Under the pieces are notes generated by a model. That model did no database searches and was not told the DNA's origin. It saw only the letters and a list, made by a program, of their open reading frames with translations. DNA of 64,000 bases, from positions 1 to 64,000 of the forward strand of contig DATCJO010000025.1 in NCBI GenBank assembly GCA_036562765.1. The letters are read 5' to 3'. The position numbers and the translations under genes were made by a program. Of this stretch, positions 1-8,600 are shown in pieces (position 1 is the first letter of the stretch; every line of letters begins with the position of its first letter). This DNA is from JAAYFT01 sp036562765 (GTDB lineage: Bacteria > Bacillota > Clostridia > Tissierellales > Tissierellaceae).

Positions 1-188
1 AGAGGTGCTTAAAAAGAATCAATAGTAGGTAACAAACAAATTTAAATATAGAAAGAGCTATAATGAATAATAAAATAAAATGTTATAGCTTAATTTAGTG
101 ACCCCAAAAACAAATAGCTTATAAAAAATTGGTGAAACAAGTAACTATGCACTTTTCATAAAATATGGGGAGATTTAAAAAAATTTTT
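1..188. other. Left-edge non-coding DNA
   Basis: AT-rich sequence with no convincing reading frame. Any gene upstream of the hydrogenase operon lies outside the window. Nothing else is recognised here apart from the IS-end-like segment that follows. Confidence 0.5.
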
Positions 189-210
189 CCTACAGTAACT
201 TGACACTATC
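189..210 (+). repeat. Solo ISLre2-like right-end inverted repeat
   Basis: This 22-bp segment, ending in CTTGACACTATC, matches the right terminal repeat of the intact IS at 17295-17316 at 20 of 22 positions by eye. No transposase sequence adjoins it. It is probably a relic of an earlier insertion upstream of the hydrogenase operon. It contains a TTGACA hexamer at 200-205 that might act as an extra -35 element. Confidence 0.55.
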
Positions 211-226
211 ATTCATTGTTAAATAA

Positions 227-255
227 TTGACAATTTTTTTTTAGATTGATATAAT
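227..255 (+). promoter_or_regulatory. Sigma-A promoter of hydrogenase operon
   Basis: TTGACA at 227-232 and TATAAT at 250-255 are separated by 17 nt. Both hexamers are perfect. The first gene starts 43 nt downstream behind an AGGAGG ribosome binding site. The perfect consensus suggests strong constitutive transcription. Confidence 0.8.
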
Positions 256-298
256 CTTATTGTCGGCTAGTTTACTACGAATATAGAGGAGGATCAAT

Positions 299-787
299 AT
301 GATTGCAAAGGAGAAGATGGAAAAGGTAGATGAAGTGCTTGAACTTTACGGTAAGAACCAGTCTTCCATAATCACAATATTGCAGGAAATACAGAAAGAG
401 TTTAGATATTTACCAATAGACGTACTAGAATATGTTTCAGAGAAGATGGATATAAGTCCAGCAAAGCTATTTGGGATTGCCACATTTTATGAGAACTTCT
501 CTTTAAATCCAAAAGGGAAATACTTAATTAAGATTTGCGATGGAACAGCTTGCCATGTTAAGAAATCCATACCTGTTTTAGAGGCTATAAGAAAGGAACT
601 ATCTCTTACAGAGGGAAAAACTACAACTGATGATTTGCTATTTACAGTAGAAACTGTATCCTGCTTAGGGGCATGTGGCTTAGCGCCTGTAATGAATATA
701 AATGATACAGTTTATGGGGAATTGACTCCAGATAAGGCAGTAGAAATAATAAGGCATCTGAAGGAGGGACAAGGCGATGAGAATTAA
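299..787 (+). CDS. hndA: NuoE-like [2Fe-2S] subunit of [FeFe] hydrogenase
   Basis: This 162-aa protein is the small thioredoxin-fold subunit of an NAD(P)-linked, probably electron-bifurcating [FeFe] hydrogenase (HydC/HndA family, homologous to NuoE of complex I). The four cysteines for one [2Fe-2S] cluster lie in CDGTACH (about residues 80-85) and VSCLGAC (about 121-125). Length is normal for the family. It is the first gene of a three-gene operon and its end overlaps the next start by 11 nt, typical of translational coupling. The start ATG follows AGGAGG at good distance. It should pass electrons between the flavin subunit and the hydrogenase subunit in the cytoplasm. Confidence 0.9.
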   Translation: MIAKEKMEKVDEVLELYGKNQSSIITILQEIQKEFRYLPIDVLEYVSEKMDISPAKLFGIATFYENFSLNPKGKYLIKICDGTACHVKKSIPVLEAIRKELSLTEGKTTTDDLLFTVETVSCLGACGLAPVMNINDTVYGELTPDKAVEIIRHLKEGQGDEN

Positions 788-2648
788 TAGCATAGAAGAA
801 TTTAAGAGAATAAGAGATGTTTACAGGAAGTCCCTAGATAAACAATACAAGAAGATAATCGTTTGTGGTGGTACTGGATGCGTTGCTGGTGGATCTATTG
901 ATATATATGAGGAATTCAAGAGGATAATAAAGGAAAAAGGAATACTTGCAGAAGTTGACTTAGAAAAGGAAGCAGAAGGTGTTGGAGTTAAAAAGAGTGG
1001 ATGTCATGGTTTCTGTGAAAAAGGGCCATTAGTAAGAATAGAACCAGGTGGATATCTTTATATAAAAGTAAAACCTGAAGACTGTCAGGAGATTGTAGAA
1101 GAAACTATATTAAATGATAGACCTGTAGAAAGATTAATGTATAGATTTAATGGTGAACTATACAGGACACAGGAATCCATTCCATTTTATGAGAAGCAAA
1201 CAAGAATTGTTTTAGAACACTGTGGACACTTAGATGCAGAGTCAATACAAGAGTACATAGCAAATGATGGATATGCAGCTTTAGTTAAAGCTTTGGAGGA
1301 AATGACTCCTGAACAAGTATGTAAAGAAGTCCTTGACTCCAATTTAAGGGGAAGAGGAGGCGGAGGATATCCTGCTGGCAAGAAGTGGTCTCAAGTTCTT
1401 TCTTACCAATCAGATGTAAAATATGTAGTCTGCAATGGAGATGAAGGAGACCCAGGAGCTTTCATGGACAGAAGCATAATGGAAGGGGATCCTCATAGCG
1501 TAATTGAGGGCATGATAATAGCTGCTTATGCTACTAAAGCTACAGAAGGATATATATATGTAAGAGCAGAATATCCATTGGCTGTACAAAGGCTTTCAAA
1601 GGCAATAGAGGAAGCTAGAGAAATTGGATTATTAGGAGAAAACATATTAGGAACTGGATTATCCTTTGATATTCACATAAATAAAGGAGCAGGTGCCTTC
1701 GTATGTGGTGAAGGTAGCGCCCTAATGGCATCCATCCAAGGGGAAAGAGGTATGCCAAAGGTAAAGGTTAAGAGAACAGTAGAAGAGGGACTTTGGGACA
1801 AGCCTACTGTAATGAATAACGTTGAGACTTTTGCAAATGTTAGACACATCATATCAAAAGGAGCAGATTGGTTTAAATCCTTTGGTACAGAAGGCAGCCC
1901 AGGTACTAAGGCCTTCGCATTGAGTGGTAATGTAAACAACACTGGATTAATAGAAGTGCCCATGGGTTCAAATTTAAGAGAAATCATATTCGATATCGGA
2001 GGAGGCATAAAGGGAGGTAAGAAGTTTAAGGCTGTTCAAATTGGAGGACCTTCTGGTGGATGTTTAACAGAAGAGCATTTGGATATGCCTCTAGACTTTG
2101 ACTCATTAAAAGACGTTGGAGCAATGATTGGTTCTGGTGGAATGGTAGTAATGGATGAGGATACTTGTATGGTTTCAGTTGCAAGATTCTTTATGAACTT
2201 CACTCAAAATGAATCCTGTGGAAAATGTATACCTTGTAGAGAAGGAACTAAGAGAATGCTTCAGATACTAGACAAGATCATTGAAGGAAAAGGAGAAATG
2301 AAAGACTTAGACTTATTGGAAGAATTAGCAGATACTATAACTAATACTGCTCTTTGTGGTCTTGGAAAATCTGCAGCAAATCCTGTAGTATCTTCTATTA
2401 GGTATTTTAGAGATGAATATATTGCTCATATAGTAGATAAGAAGTGTCCTACAAAGACTTGTACTAAGCTTAGAGTTATAGAAATCGATCCAGAGCTTTG
2501 TAAGGGATGCAGTAAGTGCAGCAGAACATGTCCTGTTGGTGCAATTAGCGGAAAAGTTAAGGAAGTATTTAAGATCGATCAAAGCAAGTGTATAAAATGT
2601 GGAGCTTGTATGGAAGCTTGTCCATTTACTGCTATAAAGGAGGTATAA
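777..2648 (+). CDS. hndC: NuoF-like NADH-binding flavin subunit of [FeFe] hydrogenase
   Basis: A 623-aa flavoprotein (HydB/HndC family) that binds FMN and NAD(H) and exchanges electrons with ferredoxin and the hydrogenase subunit. An N-terminal thioredoxin-like [2Fe-2S] domain has CGGTGC and SGCHGFC. The NuoF core has the glycine-rich RGRGGGGYPAG motif (about residue 190) and GDEGDPGAF (about 220). SCGKCIPC (about 480) binds a [4Fe-4S] cluster. Two further [4Fe-4S] motifs, CKGCSKC (about 575) and CIKCGAC (about 605), form a C-terminal ferredoxin domain, the layout of bifurcating enzymes such as the Thermotoga HydABC. It overlaps its upstream partner and lies 4 nt before the hydrogenase gene. 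Bifurcation is inferred from architecture. Confidence 0.92.
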   Translation: MRINSIEEFKRIRDVYRKSLDKQYKKIIVCGGTGCVAGGSIDIYEEFKRIIKEKGILAEVDLEKEAEGVGVKKSGCHGFCEKGPLVRIEPGGYLYIKVKPEDCQEIVEETILNDRPVERLMYRFNGELYRTQESIPFYEKQTRIVLEHCGHLDAESIQEYIANDGYAALVKALEEMTPEQVCKEVLDSNLRGRGGGGYPAGKKWSQVLSYQSDVKYVVCNGDEGDPGAFMDRSIMEGDPHSVIEGMIIAAYATKATEGYIYVRAEYPLAVQRLSKAIEEAREIGLLGENILGTGLSFDIHINKGAGAFVCGEGSALMASIQGERGMPKVKVKRTVEEGLWDKPTVMNNVETFANVRHIISKGADWFKSFGTEGSPGTKAFALSGNVNNTGLIEVPMGSNLREIIFDIGGGIKGGKKFKAVQIGGPSGGCLTEEHLDMPLDFDSLKDVGAMIGSGGMVVMDEDTCMVSVARFFMNFTQNESCGKCIPCREGTKRMLQILDKIIEGKGEMKDLDLLEELADTITNTALCGLGKSAANPVVSSIRYFRDEYIAHIVDKKCPTKTCTKLRVIEIDPELCKGCSKCSRTCPVGAISGKVKEVFKIDQSKCIKCGACMEACPFTAIKEV

Positions 2649-2652
2649 GAAG

Positions 2653-4356
2653 ATGAAAGGCACGATGATCATAGATGGAAAGAAAGTTGAATTTGATGGG
2701 GAAAAGAACGTATTGGAAGTAGTTAGAAAAGCAGGTATAGAGTTACCAACCTTTTGTTTCCACTCAGAGCTAAGCGTTTATGGTGCATGTAGAATGTGTA
2801 TTGTAGAGGACAAATACGGTAAGATACTTACTTCCTGCTCTACAATACCTAAAGATGGAATGGAAATATATACTCAAACTCCAAGGCTTTTAAGATATAG
2901 AAGGAACATATTGGAGCTATTATTGGCTAACCACGATAGGGACTGTACTACTTGTGAAAGGACAGGAGCCTGTGCTTTGCAGGATTTAGCTGTTAAGTTT
3001 GGTATCAAGAAGATCAGATTTGGCAGCTTAACTGAAAAAGAGCCTATAGACGATAGCAGCTTGGCCATCGTTAGAAATCCAAATAAATGTATTCTATGTG
3101 GCGATTGTGTCAGAATGTGTGAAGAGATACAAGGCGTTGGAGCTTTAAGTTTTGCTTATAGAGGTTCTGAAATGAAGGTAGCTACAGCCTTCGACAAGCC
3201 AATTGCAGAAACCCACTGTATTGATTGTGGTCAATGTAGAGCTATTTGTCCTACTGGAGCTATTGCTATTAAGAACGAAACTGATAAGTTCTGGAATTTA
3301 GTATTTGATAAGAACAAGAGAGTAGTAGCTCAAATAGCACCAGCTGTTAGGGTTGCATTAGGAGAGGAATTTGGCCTTGAACCTGGAGATATTACTATTG
3401 GTAAGATAGTGGCTGCTCTAAAGAAGATGGGAGTAGATGAGGTATATGATACAGCTTTTGGGGCAGATATGACTGTAGTAGAAGAAGGAAGAGAGTTTAT
3501 TGAAAGGCTTAGTGAAGGAAAGAATTTGCCTCTATTTACTTCTTGTTGTCCAGGATGGGTTAAGTTTGCTGAAAACAGATTCCCAGATATGCTAGATAAT
3601 ATATCCACATGCAAATCTCCACAGCAGATGTTTGGCTCTGTAATTAGAGAATACTACAAGGAAAAGGATAGAGAAGAAGGAAAAGAAACAGTAGTAGTTT
3701 CAATCATGCCATGTACAGCTAAAAAAGCAGAAGCTGCTAGAGAAGAGTTTAAGGTGGATGGAGTAAGAGATGTAGAATTAGTTATTACTACTCAGGAGTT
3801 GGCAATGTTGATAAAAGAAGCAGGAATAGTATTTGATGAGCTAGAGGAAGAATCCTTTGACATGCCTTTTGGATTAGCTAGTGGTGCTGGTGTAATATTT
3901 GGATCAACTGGTGGAGTTGCAGAAGCAGTAGTGACAAGCCTTTTAGAAGACAAACCTGATAACATGGACAAAGAGGTATTGTTCAAGGATGTAAGAGGAT
4001 TAGAAAACATTAAGGAAGCAAGCTTTAACATAGGTGGTAAGGAAATAAAAGTAGCTGTAGTACATGGATTAAAGAATGCAGAAAAGCTAATCAACAGCAT
4101 TAAGTCTGGAGAAAAGGAATACCACTTAGTGGAAGTAATGGCCTGCCCAGGAGGATGTATAGCTGGAGGAGGGCAACCTATTCCAATGACAAAAGAAATT
4201 AGAGAAAAGAGAGCAAAGGGCCTTTACAGATTGGATAAATCCTCCTATGTTAAGAGCTCAGAAGAAAATCCTGCAATAAAATATCTATTTGAAAACATGT
4301 TGAAAGATAACCATGAGTTGCTACATGTACACAAGGTGGAAAAACAAACTAATTAA
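2653..4356 (+). CDS. hydA: [FeFe] hydrogenase catalytic subunit
   Basis: This 567-aa enzyme reduces protons to H2. An N-terminal [2Fe-2S] ferredoxin domain (cysteines near 35, 46, 49 and 62) is followed by the His-Cys ligated [4Fe-4S] segment, two [4Fe-4S] motifs (CILCGDC and CIDCGQC) and the H-cluster domain. All three H-cluster signatures are present: TSCCPGW near 296, MPCTAKK near 352 and MACPGGC near 495. The cofactor-binding cysteines are intact, so it should be active if the HydEFG maturases exist elsewhere. It is the last gene of the trimeric operon. No clear terminator was seen before the purC leader promoter. Confidence 0.95.
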   Translation: MKGTMIIDGKKVEFDGEKNVLEVVRKAGIELPTFCFHSELSVYGACRMCIVEDKYGKILTSCSTIPKDGMEIYTQTPRLLRYRRNILELLLANHDRDCTTCERTGACALQDLAVKFGIKKIRFGSLTEKEPIDDSSLAIVRNPNKCILCGDCVRMCEEIQGVGALSFAYRGSEMKVATAFDKPIAETHCIDCGQCRAICPTGAIAIKNETDKFWNLVFDKNKRVVAQIAPAVRVALGEEFGLEPGDITIGKIVAALKKMGVDEVYDTAFGADMTVVEEGREFIERLSEGKNLPLFTSCCPGWVKFAENRFPDMLDNISTCKSPQQMFGSVIREYYKEKDREEGKETVVVSIMPCTAKKAEAAREEFKVDGVRDVELVITTQELAMLIKEAGIVFDELEEESFDMPFGLASGAGVIFGSTGGVAEAVVTSLLEDKPDNMDKEVLFKDVRGLENIKEASFNIGGKEIKVAVVHGLKNAEKLINSIKSGEKEYHLVEVMACPGGCIAGGGQPIPMTKEIREKRAKGLYRLDKSSYVKSSEENPAIKYLFENMLKDNHELLHVHKVEKQTN

Positions 4357-4365
4357 TAAAATGTA

Positions 4366-4393
4366 TTGACAAAGAAAAAGTATATGTTATGAT
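4366..4393 (+). promoter_or_regulatory. Promoter of purine operon
   Basis: TTGACA (4366-4371) and TATGAT (4388-4393) with a 16-nt spacer lie about 25 nt upstream of the first riboswitch aptamer. This is the natural start for the purC leader transcript. Confidence 0.65.
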
Positions 4394-4417
4394 TAAGGTA
4401 TACAAATTAATAGTTTA

Positions 4418-4486
4418 GCTCATATAAGTTCCATAATATGGTTGGAACGTCTCTACAAAGTGACCGTAAATCACTTTGCTATGAGC
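4418..4486 (+). ncRNA. Guanine-class purine riboswitch aptamer (copy 1)
   Basis: A three-way junction can be drawn. P1 pairs GCTCATA (4418-4424) with TATGAGC (4480-4486). P2 and P3 carry the kissing-loop segments of the purine riboswitch family (AATATGG loop and GACCGTAAATC). The specificity base before the 3' P1 strand is C (4479), which indicates guanine rather than adenine. It lies directly upstream of a PRPP aptamer and is expected to turn the operon off when guanine is abundant. Confidence 0.88.
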
Positions 4487-4577
4487 GAAAGTGTACCTAG
4501 GGTTCCGGAGATTAATTCTCGTCTGGTCCAAGCGGTACAAATGCCTATTTGGCATTACACCGAAGGGAGAAAAGCCC
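4487..4577 (+). ncRNA. PRPP riboswitch aptamer, ykkC subtype 2b (copy 1)
   Basis: The conserved ykkC-class blocks ACCTAGGGTTCCG, CTGGTCC and ACACCGAAGGGAGAAAAGCCC are present in order. Subtype 2b members bind PRPP, the purine precursor. A guanine aptamer directly before a PRPP aptamer is a described natural tandem acting as a logic gate for purine genes. The 3' end (AAAAGCCC) overlaps the following terminator, so PRPP binding should block termination. Subtype assignment rests mainly on the purine context. Confidence 0.82.
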
Positions 4578-4620
4578 AGTCGGGTAGGTTTCGCTTACCT
4601 ACCTGACCGGGCTATTTATT
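4573..4620 (+). terminator. Riboswitch-controlled terminator (copy 1)
   Basis: A 17-bp stem pairs 4573-4589 with 4597-4613, with a G-U pair and one A-C mismatch, followed by the T-rich ATTTATTTTC. The 5' strand shares AGCCC with the end of the PRPP aptamer, which makes the two structures mutually exclusive. Confidence 0.85.
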
Positions 4621-4695
4621 TTCTTTGAAATTTAAGCATTAGCTTTTGATAGATCAGGTAGGGGTTTTAAAGAATAAAAGTATGAGGTGATAAGC

Positions 4696-5382
4696 ATGCA
4701 TTTGGTGTATGAGGGTAAGACAAAAAATGTGTATCTGCTAGGGGATGGAAATTATCTATTGAAGTTTAAGGATGATGTGACAGGAACAGATGGAGTGTTT
4801 GACCCAGGTGCTAATACAGTTGGACTTACTATTGAAGGAGCAGGTAAGGCTGGACTTAAGCTTAGCAAGTATTTCTTTGAAAAACTAAATAGCCTCAACA
4901 TTCCTACTCACTATTTAGAAGCTAATATTGACGACAACACTATGAAAGTTCTACCTGCCAAGCCCTTTGGTAAAGGAGTAGAGGTAATCTGCCGATATAG
5001 GGCAGTTGGAAGCTTTATAAGGCGCTATGGTCTATATGCTAAGGAAGGCCAATCCCTCAACGGATATGTGGAGGTTACCCTTAAGGATGATGAAAGAGGA
5101 GACCCCTTAATAACAGATGAGGCTTTGGAAATGCTAAATATAATGACTAAAAAGGAATATAAGATACTAACAGATCTTACTAGAAAGATATCTGCCATTA
5201 TTAAAGAAGACCTTTGCGAAAAGGGCCTAGAGCTTTATGACATAAAGCTTGAGTTTGGCAGAGTTGGAGAGGATAATCATATAGCTCTTATAGATGAAAT
5301 ATCGGGGGGCAACATGAGAGTATATAAAGATGGTGAGTTTGTAGAGCCCCTTGAGCTTACAAAGCTCATATTAGGAGAATAG
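4696..5382 (+). CDS. purC: Phosphoribosylaminoimidazole-succinocarboxamide synthase
   Basis: SAICAR synthetase joins CAIR and aspartate using ATP in purine synthesis. The 228-aa protein begins MHLVYEGKTKNVY, the nucleotide-binding N-terminus of PurC. It contains FRAVGSF-like (CRYRAVGSF) and DEISGGNMR segments typical of the family. I chose ATG 4696 because GAGGTG at 4685-4689 is its ribosome binding site; a GTG at 4687 would lie inside that site. It sits alone between two nearly identical tandem riboswitches, so its message is controlled separately from the rest of the operon. Confidence 0.95.
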   Translation: MHLVYEGKTKNVYLLGDGNYLLKFKDDVTGTDGVFDPGANTVGLTIEGAGKAGLKLSKYFFEKLNSLNIPTHYLEANIDDNTMKVLPAKPFGKGVEVICRYRAVGSFIRRYGLYAKEGQSLNGYVEVTLKDDERGDPLITDEALEMLNIMTKKEYKILTDLTRKISAIIKEDLCEKGLELYDIKLEFGRVGEDNHIALIDEISGGNMRVYKDGEFVEPLELTKLILGE

Positions 5383-5403
5383 ATTAAAATTGAATAAATT
5401 TAT

Positions 5404-5472
5404 GCTCATATAAGTTCCATAATATGGTTGGAACGTTTCTACAAAGTGACCGTAAATCACTTTGCTATGAGC
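5404..5472 (+). ncRNA. Guanine-class purine riboswitch aptamer (copy 2)
   Basis: Nearly identical to the copy before purC. P1 pairs 5404-5410 with 5466-5472 and the specificity base is C at 5465. No promoter is evident between purC and this copy, so it probably acts on read-through transcripts arriving from purC. Confidence 0.88.
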
Positions 5473-5561
5473 GAAAGTGTACCTAGGGTTCCGGAGATGA
5501 TTCTCGTCTGGTCCAAGCGGTACAAATGCCTATTTGGCATTACACCGAAGGGAGAAAAGCC
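5473..5561 (+). ncRNA. PRPP riboswitch aptamer, ykkC subtype 2b (copy 2)
   Basis: Same conserved ykkC blocks as copy 1, with a short deletion in the variable stem (GAGATGATTCTC instead of GAGATTAATTCTC). It is followed by the same style of terminator and controls purL and all later purine genes. Confidence 0.82.
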
Positions 5562-5606
5562 CAGTCGGGTAGGTTTCGCTTTGCCTACCTGACTGGGCTA
5601 TTTAAA
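5558..5606 (+). terminator. Riboswitch-controlled terminator (copy 2)
   Basis: A 16-bp stem (5558-5573 with 5584-5599, one G-U pair) is followed by ATTTAAATTT. Its 5' strand overlaps the end of the PRPP aptamer, as in copy 1. Confidence 0.82.
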
Positions 5607-5622
5607 TTTAAGGAGGAGAAAG

Positions 5623-8600
5623 ATGAAAAGGATAATCGTTGAAAAAAAGCCACAGGTGAACACAAAGGCAAAGGAGTTGTTTGAAGAATTTAAGGATTAT
5701 CTTAAGATTTCCAGCTTAAATGGAGTTCGAGTGTTAAATGCTTATGACATCTTTAACGCTACTTATGAACAGGTACAGAAAATAGTAGATTTAGTATTAT
5801 ACGAACCTCAATTGGACATTATCTATGAAGACTCTTTCCAATTAGGAGAAGATGAAAAGGCCTTTAGAGTAGTAAGCCTAAGAGGGCAGTACAACCAAAG
5901 GGAAGATGCAGTAAACACATTAGTAAACAGCTATTTAGGCTTTGAAGAAGTTTTGATTAAGCATTCAGAGATAATCCTTTTAAAGAATATATCTGATGAA
6001 GAACTAGAAAGGATAAAGAACTATTATATAAACCCCACTGAATCAGCTGAAGTTGACCTAGACTATATAGCCTACGAAGAGGCGAAGGATGTAGAGGAGT
6101 ACGTGGAAGTTGTTGAAGGTTTCACATCCATGGATATAGATGAAATGGAAAGAGTAAGGAAAGAGTTGGGCTTAGGTATGGATATGGAGGATTTATTGTA
6201 CTGCAGGGATTATTTCAAAGAAGAGGATAGGAACCCAACAGTAGCAGAACTAAAGATAATAGACACCTATTGGTCAGACCATTGCAGACACAGAACCTTT
6301 GCCACAGAAATCACTGAAGTGGATGTAGATGAAGGCAAGTACAAGGAAATTTTTGAACAAGCCATTAAAGAGTACCTTTCATCACGAGAGTATGTATACG
6401 AACACACTGAAAAGCCCATTTGCCTTATGGACTTGGCAACTATCAACATGAAGGAGATTAAGAAAAAGGGGCTTTTGGAGGATAAGGAAGAATCAGATGA
6501 GGTAAATGCTGCTTCTATTGAAATAGAAGTGGATGTTGATGGAAATAAGGAAAAATGGTTCTTGATGTTCAAAAACGAAACCCACAACCATCCTACAGAA
6601 ATAGAGCCCTTTGGAGGAGCCCATACCTGCCTCGGAGGAGCCATCAGAGATCCTCTATCAGGAAGGTCTTATGTATATCAAGCCATGAGGATTACAGGAG
6701 CAGCTGATCCAAGGAAAAGCTATGAGGAAACCTTAAAGGGCAAGCTTCCTCAAAGGAAGATAACAAAAACCGCCATGGAAGGATACAGCAACTATGGATA
6801 CCAGATCGGAAGCACAACAGGATATGTTCAGGAATTCTACCATGAAGGCTTTGTAGCTAAGAGGATGGAGCTGGGAGCCCTTGTTGCAGCAGCACCAAAG
6901 GATTGGGTTGTAAGAGGAAAGCCTGAAAAAGGAGACCTAGTGCTTCTTGTTGGAGCCAGAACAGGAAGAGACGGTATAGGTGCAGCTGTTGGCTCATCTC
7001 AAGGTCATACTGATAAGGCTATGGAGGCCTTCGGTACAGAAGTTCAAAAGGGAAATCCAGTTATAGAAAGAAAGATAGTAAGGCTATTCAGAAGGCCAGA
7101 GGTAACAAGTCTTATCAAGAAATGCAACGACTTTGGTGCTGGTGGAGTGGCTGTAGCTGTAGGAGAGCTGGCAGATGGCCTTCATATAGATTTGGATAAG
7201 GTGCCATTGAAGTATCCTGGACTAGAAGGTTGGGAAATAGCCCTATCTGAATCTCAAGAGAGAATGGCGGTTATGATTTCTAAAGAACATTTGAAGGAAT
7301 TTATGAAGTATCTAGAAGAGGAAGATTTGGAAGGATCAGTAATTGCAGAAGTCACTGATGATAACAGGCTATATATGGTATGGAGGGGCATAGAGGTAGC
7401 CAATATAAAGAGGGAGTTCTTAAACTCCAGCGGTATGAGGAAAGAGACTAAAGTAAAGCTCATGTCACCAGAAGGAGAATCCTACTTCAGCAAGAATCCA
7501 CAGCACATTTCAGGCCAAAGTGTAAAAGGTGATTTCATAGAAAACATGGCTCAACTAAATACTGGTTCTCAAAAGGGTCTTATTGAAAGATTTGATAATA
7601 CAGTAGGTTCTGGTACAGTGTTGATGCAGCTTGGAGGAAAATACAAGCTTACACCTCAAGAAGGCATGGTAGCAAAACTGCCAGTACTAAATGGAGAAAC
7701 CAAAACCTGCTCCATAATGACCTTTGGATATGATCCATTCCTATCAGAGTGGAGCCCATTCCACGGAGGATACTATGCAGTAATTGAATCCATTGCTAAG
7801 GTGGTAGCCCTTGGCGGAGACTTTAGGAAGATAAGGCTATCCTTCCAGGAGTACTTTGAAAGATTAGGAGAGGATCCAGAAAAATGGGGCAAACCCTTTG
7901 GAGCTCTATTAGGAGCATTCCTTGTACAGAAGAACTTAGACATACCTAGCATAGGCGGAAAGGACAGCATGAGCGGAACCTTTGAGGATATAAACGTACC
8001 ACCTACCCTAGTAAGCTTTGCAGTAACTACTGAGAATATAGACAACATTATCTCCAAGGAGTTCAAAAAAGCAGGCTCCAAGGTGGTATTAGTAAACATT
8101 GATATAAACGAACAAGGATTGGTGGACTTTGAAGAACTTAAGAAAGCCTACACTAGGGTTAAGGAATTAATAGATAAAGGATATGTGCTTTCTGCATCGG
8201 CTGTAAAATTTGGAGGCGTTGGAAGAAGCATATGCGAGATGGCCTTTGGAAACAGAATAGGATTTAGATTCAACAGGGAAGTACTTGATAGGATATACAA
8301 ACCTCTATACGGTTCCATAGTCCTTGAAGTAATAGAAGGGGCTAACTTGGAAGAGGTATTTGAAGGTATCAACTACTCCTTCCTAGGGACAACCATAGAA
8401 GATGAGCGTATAGAGCTGGGCGAAGAAACAATATCCCTAGATGAAATAATTAAAGCCTGGGAAAAGACCCTTATGGAAGTATTTCCAACAAAAGAGGAAA
8501 AGCATCAAGGAAAGGATGTACTCTACACTGGTGGAGCTAAAATTAACCGAATTAAATCCATTGCAAAGCCTAGAGTTTTCATTCCAGTATTTGCTGGAAC

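Noticed and set aside
4418..4486. Adenine riboswitch
   Set aside because: The specificity position is C, and the gene context is de novo purine synthesis, both favouring guanine.
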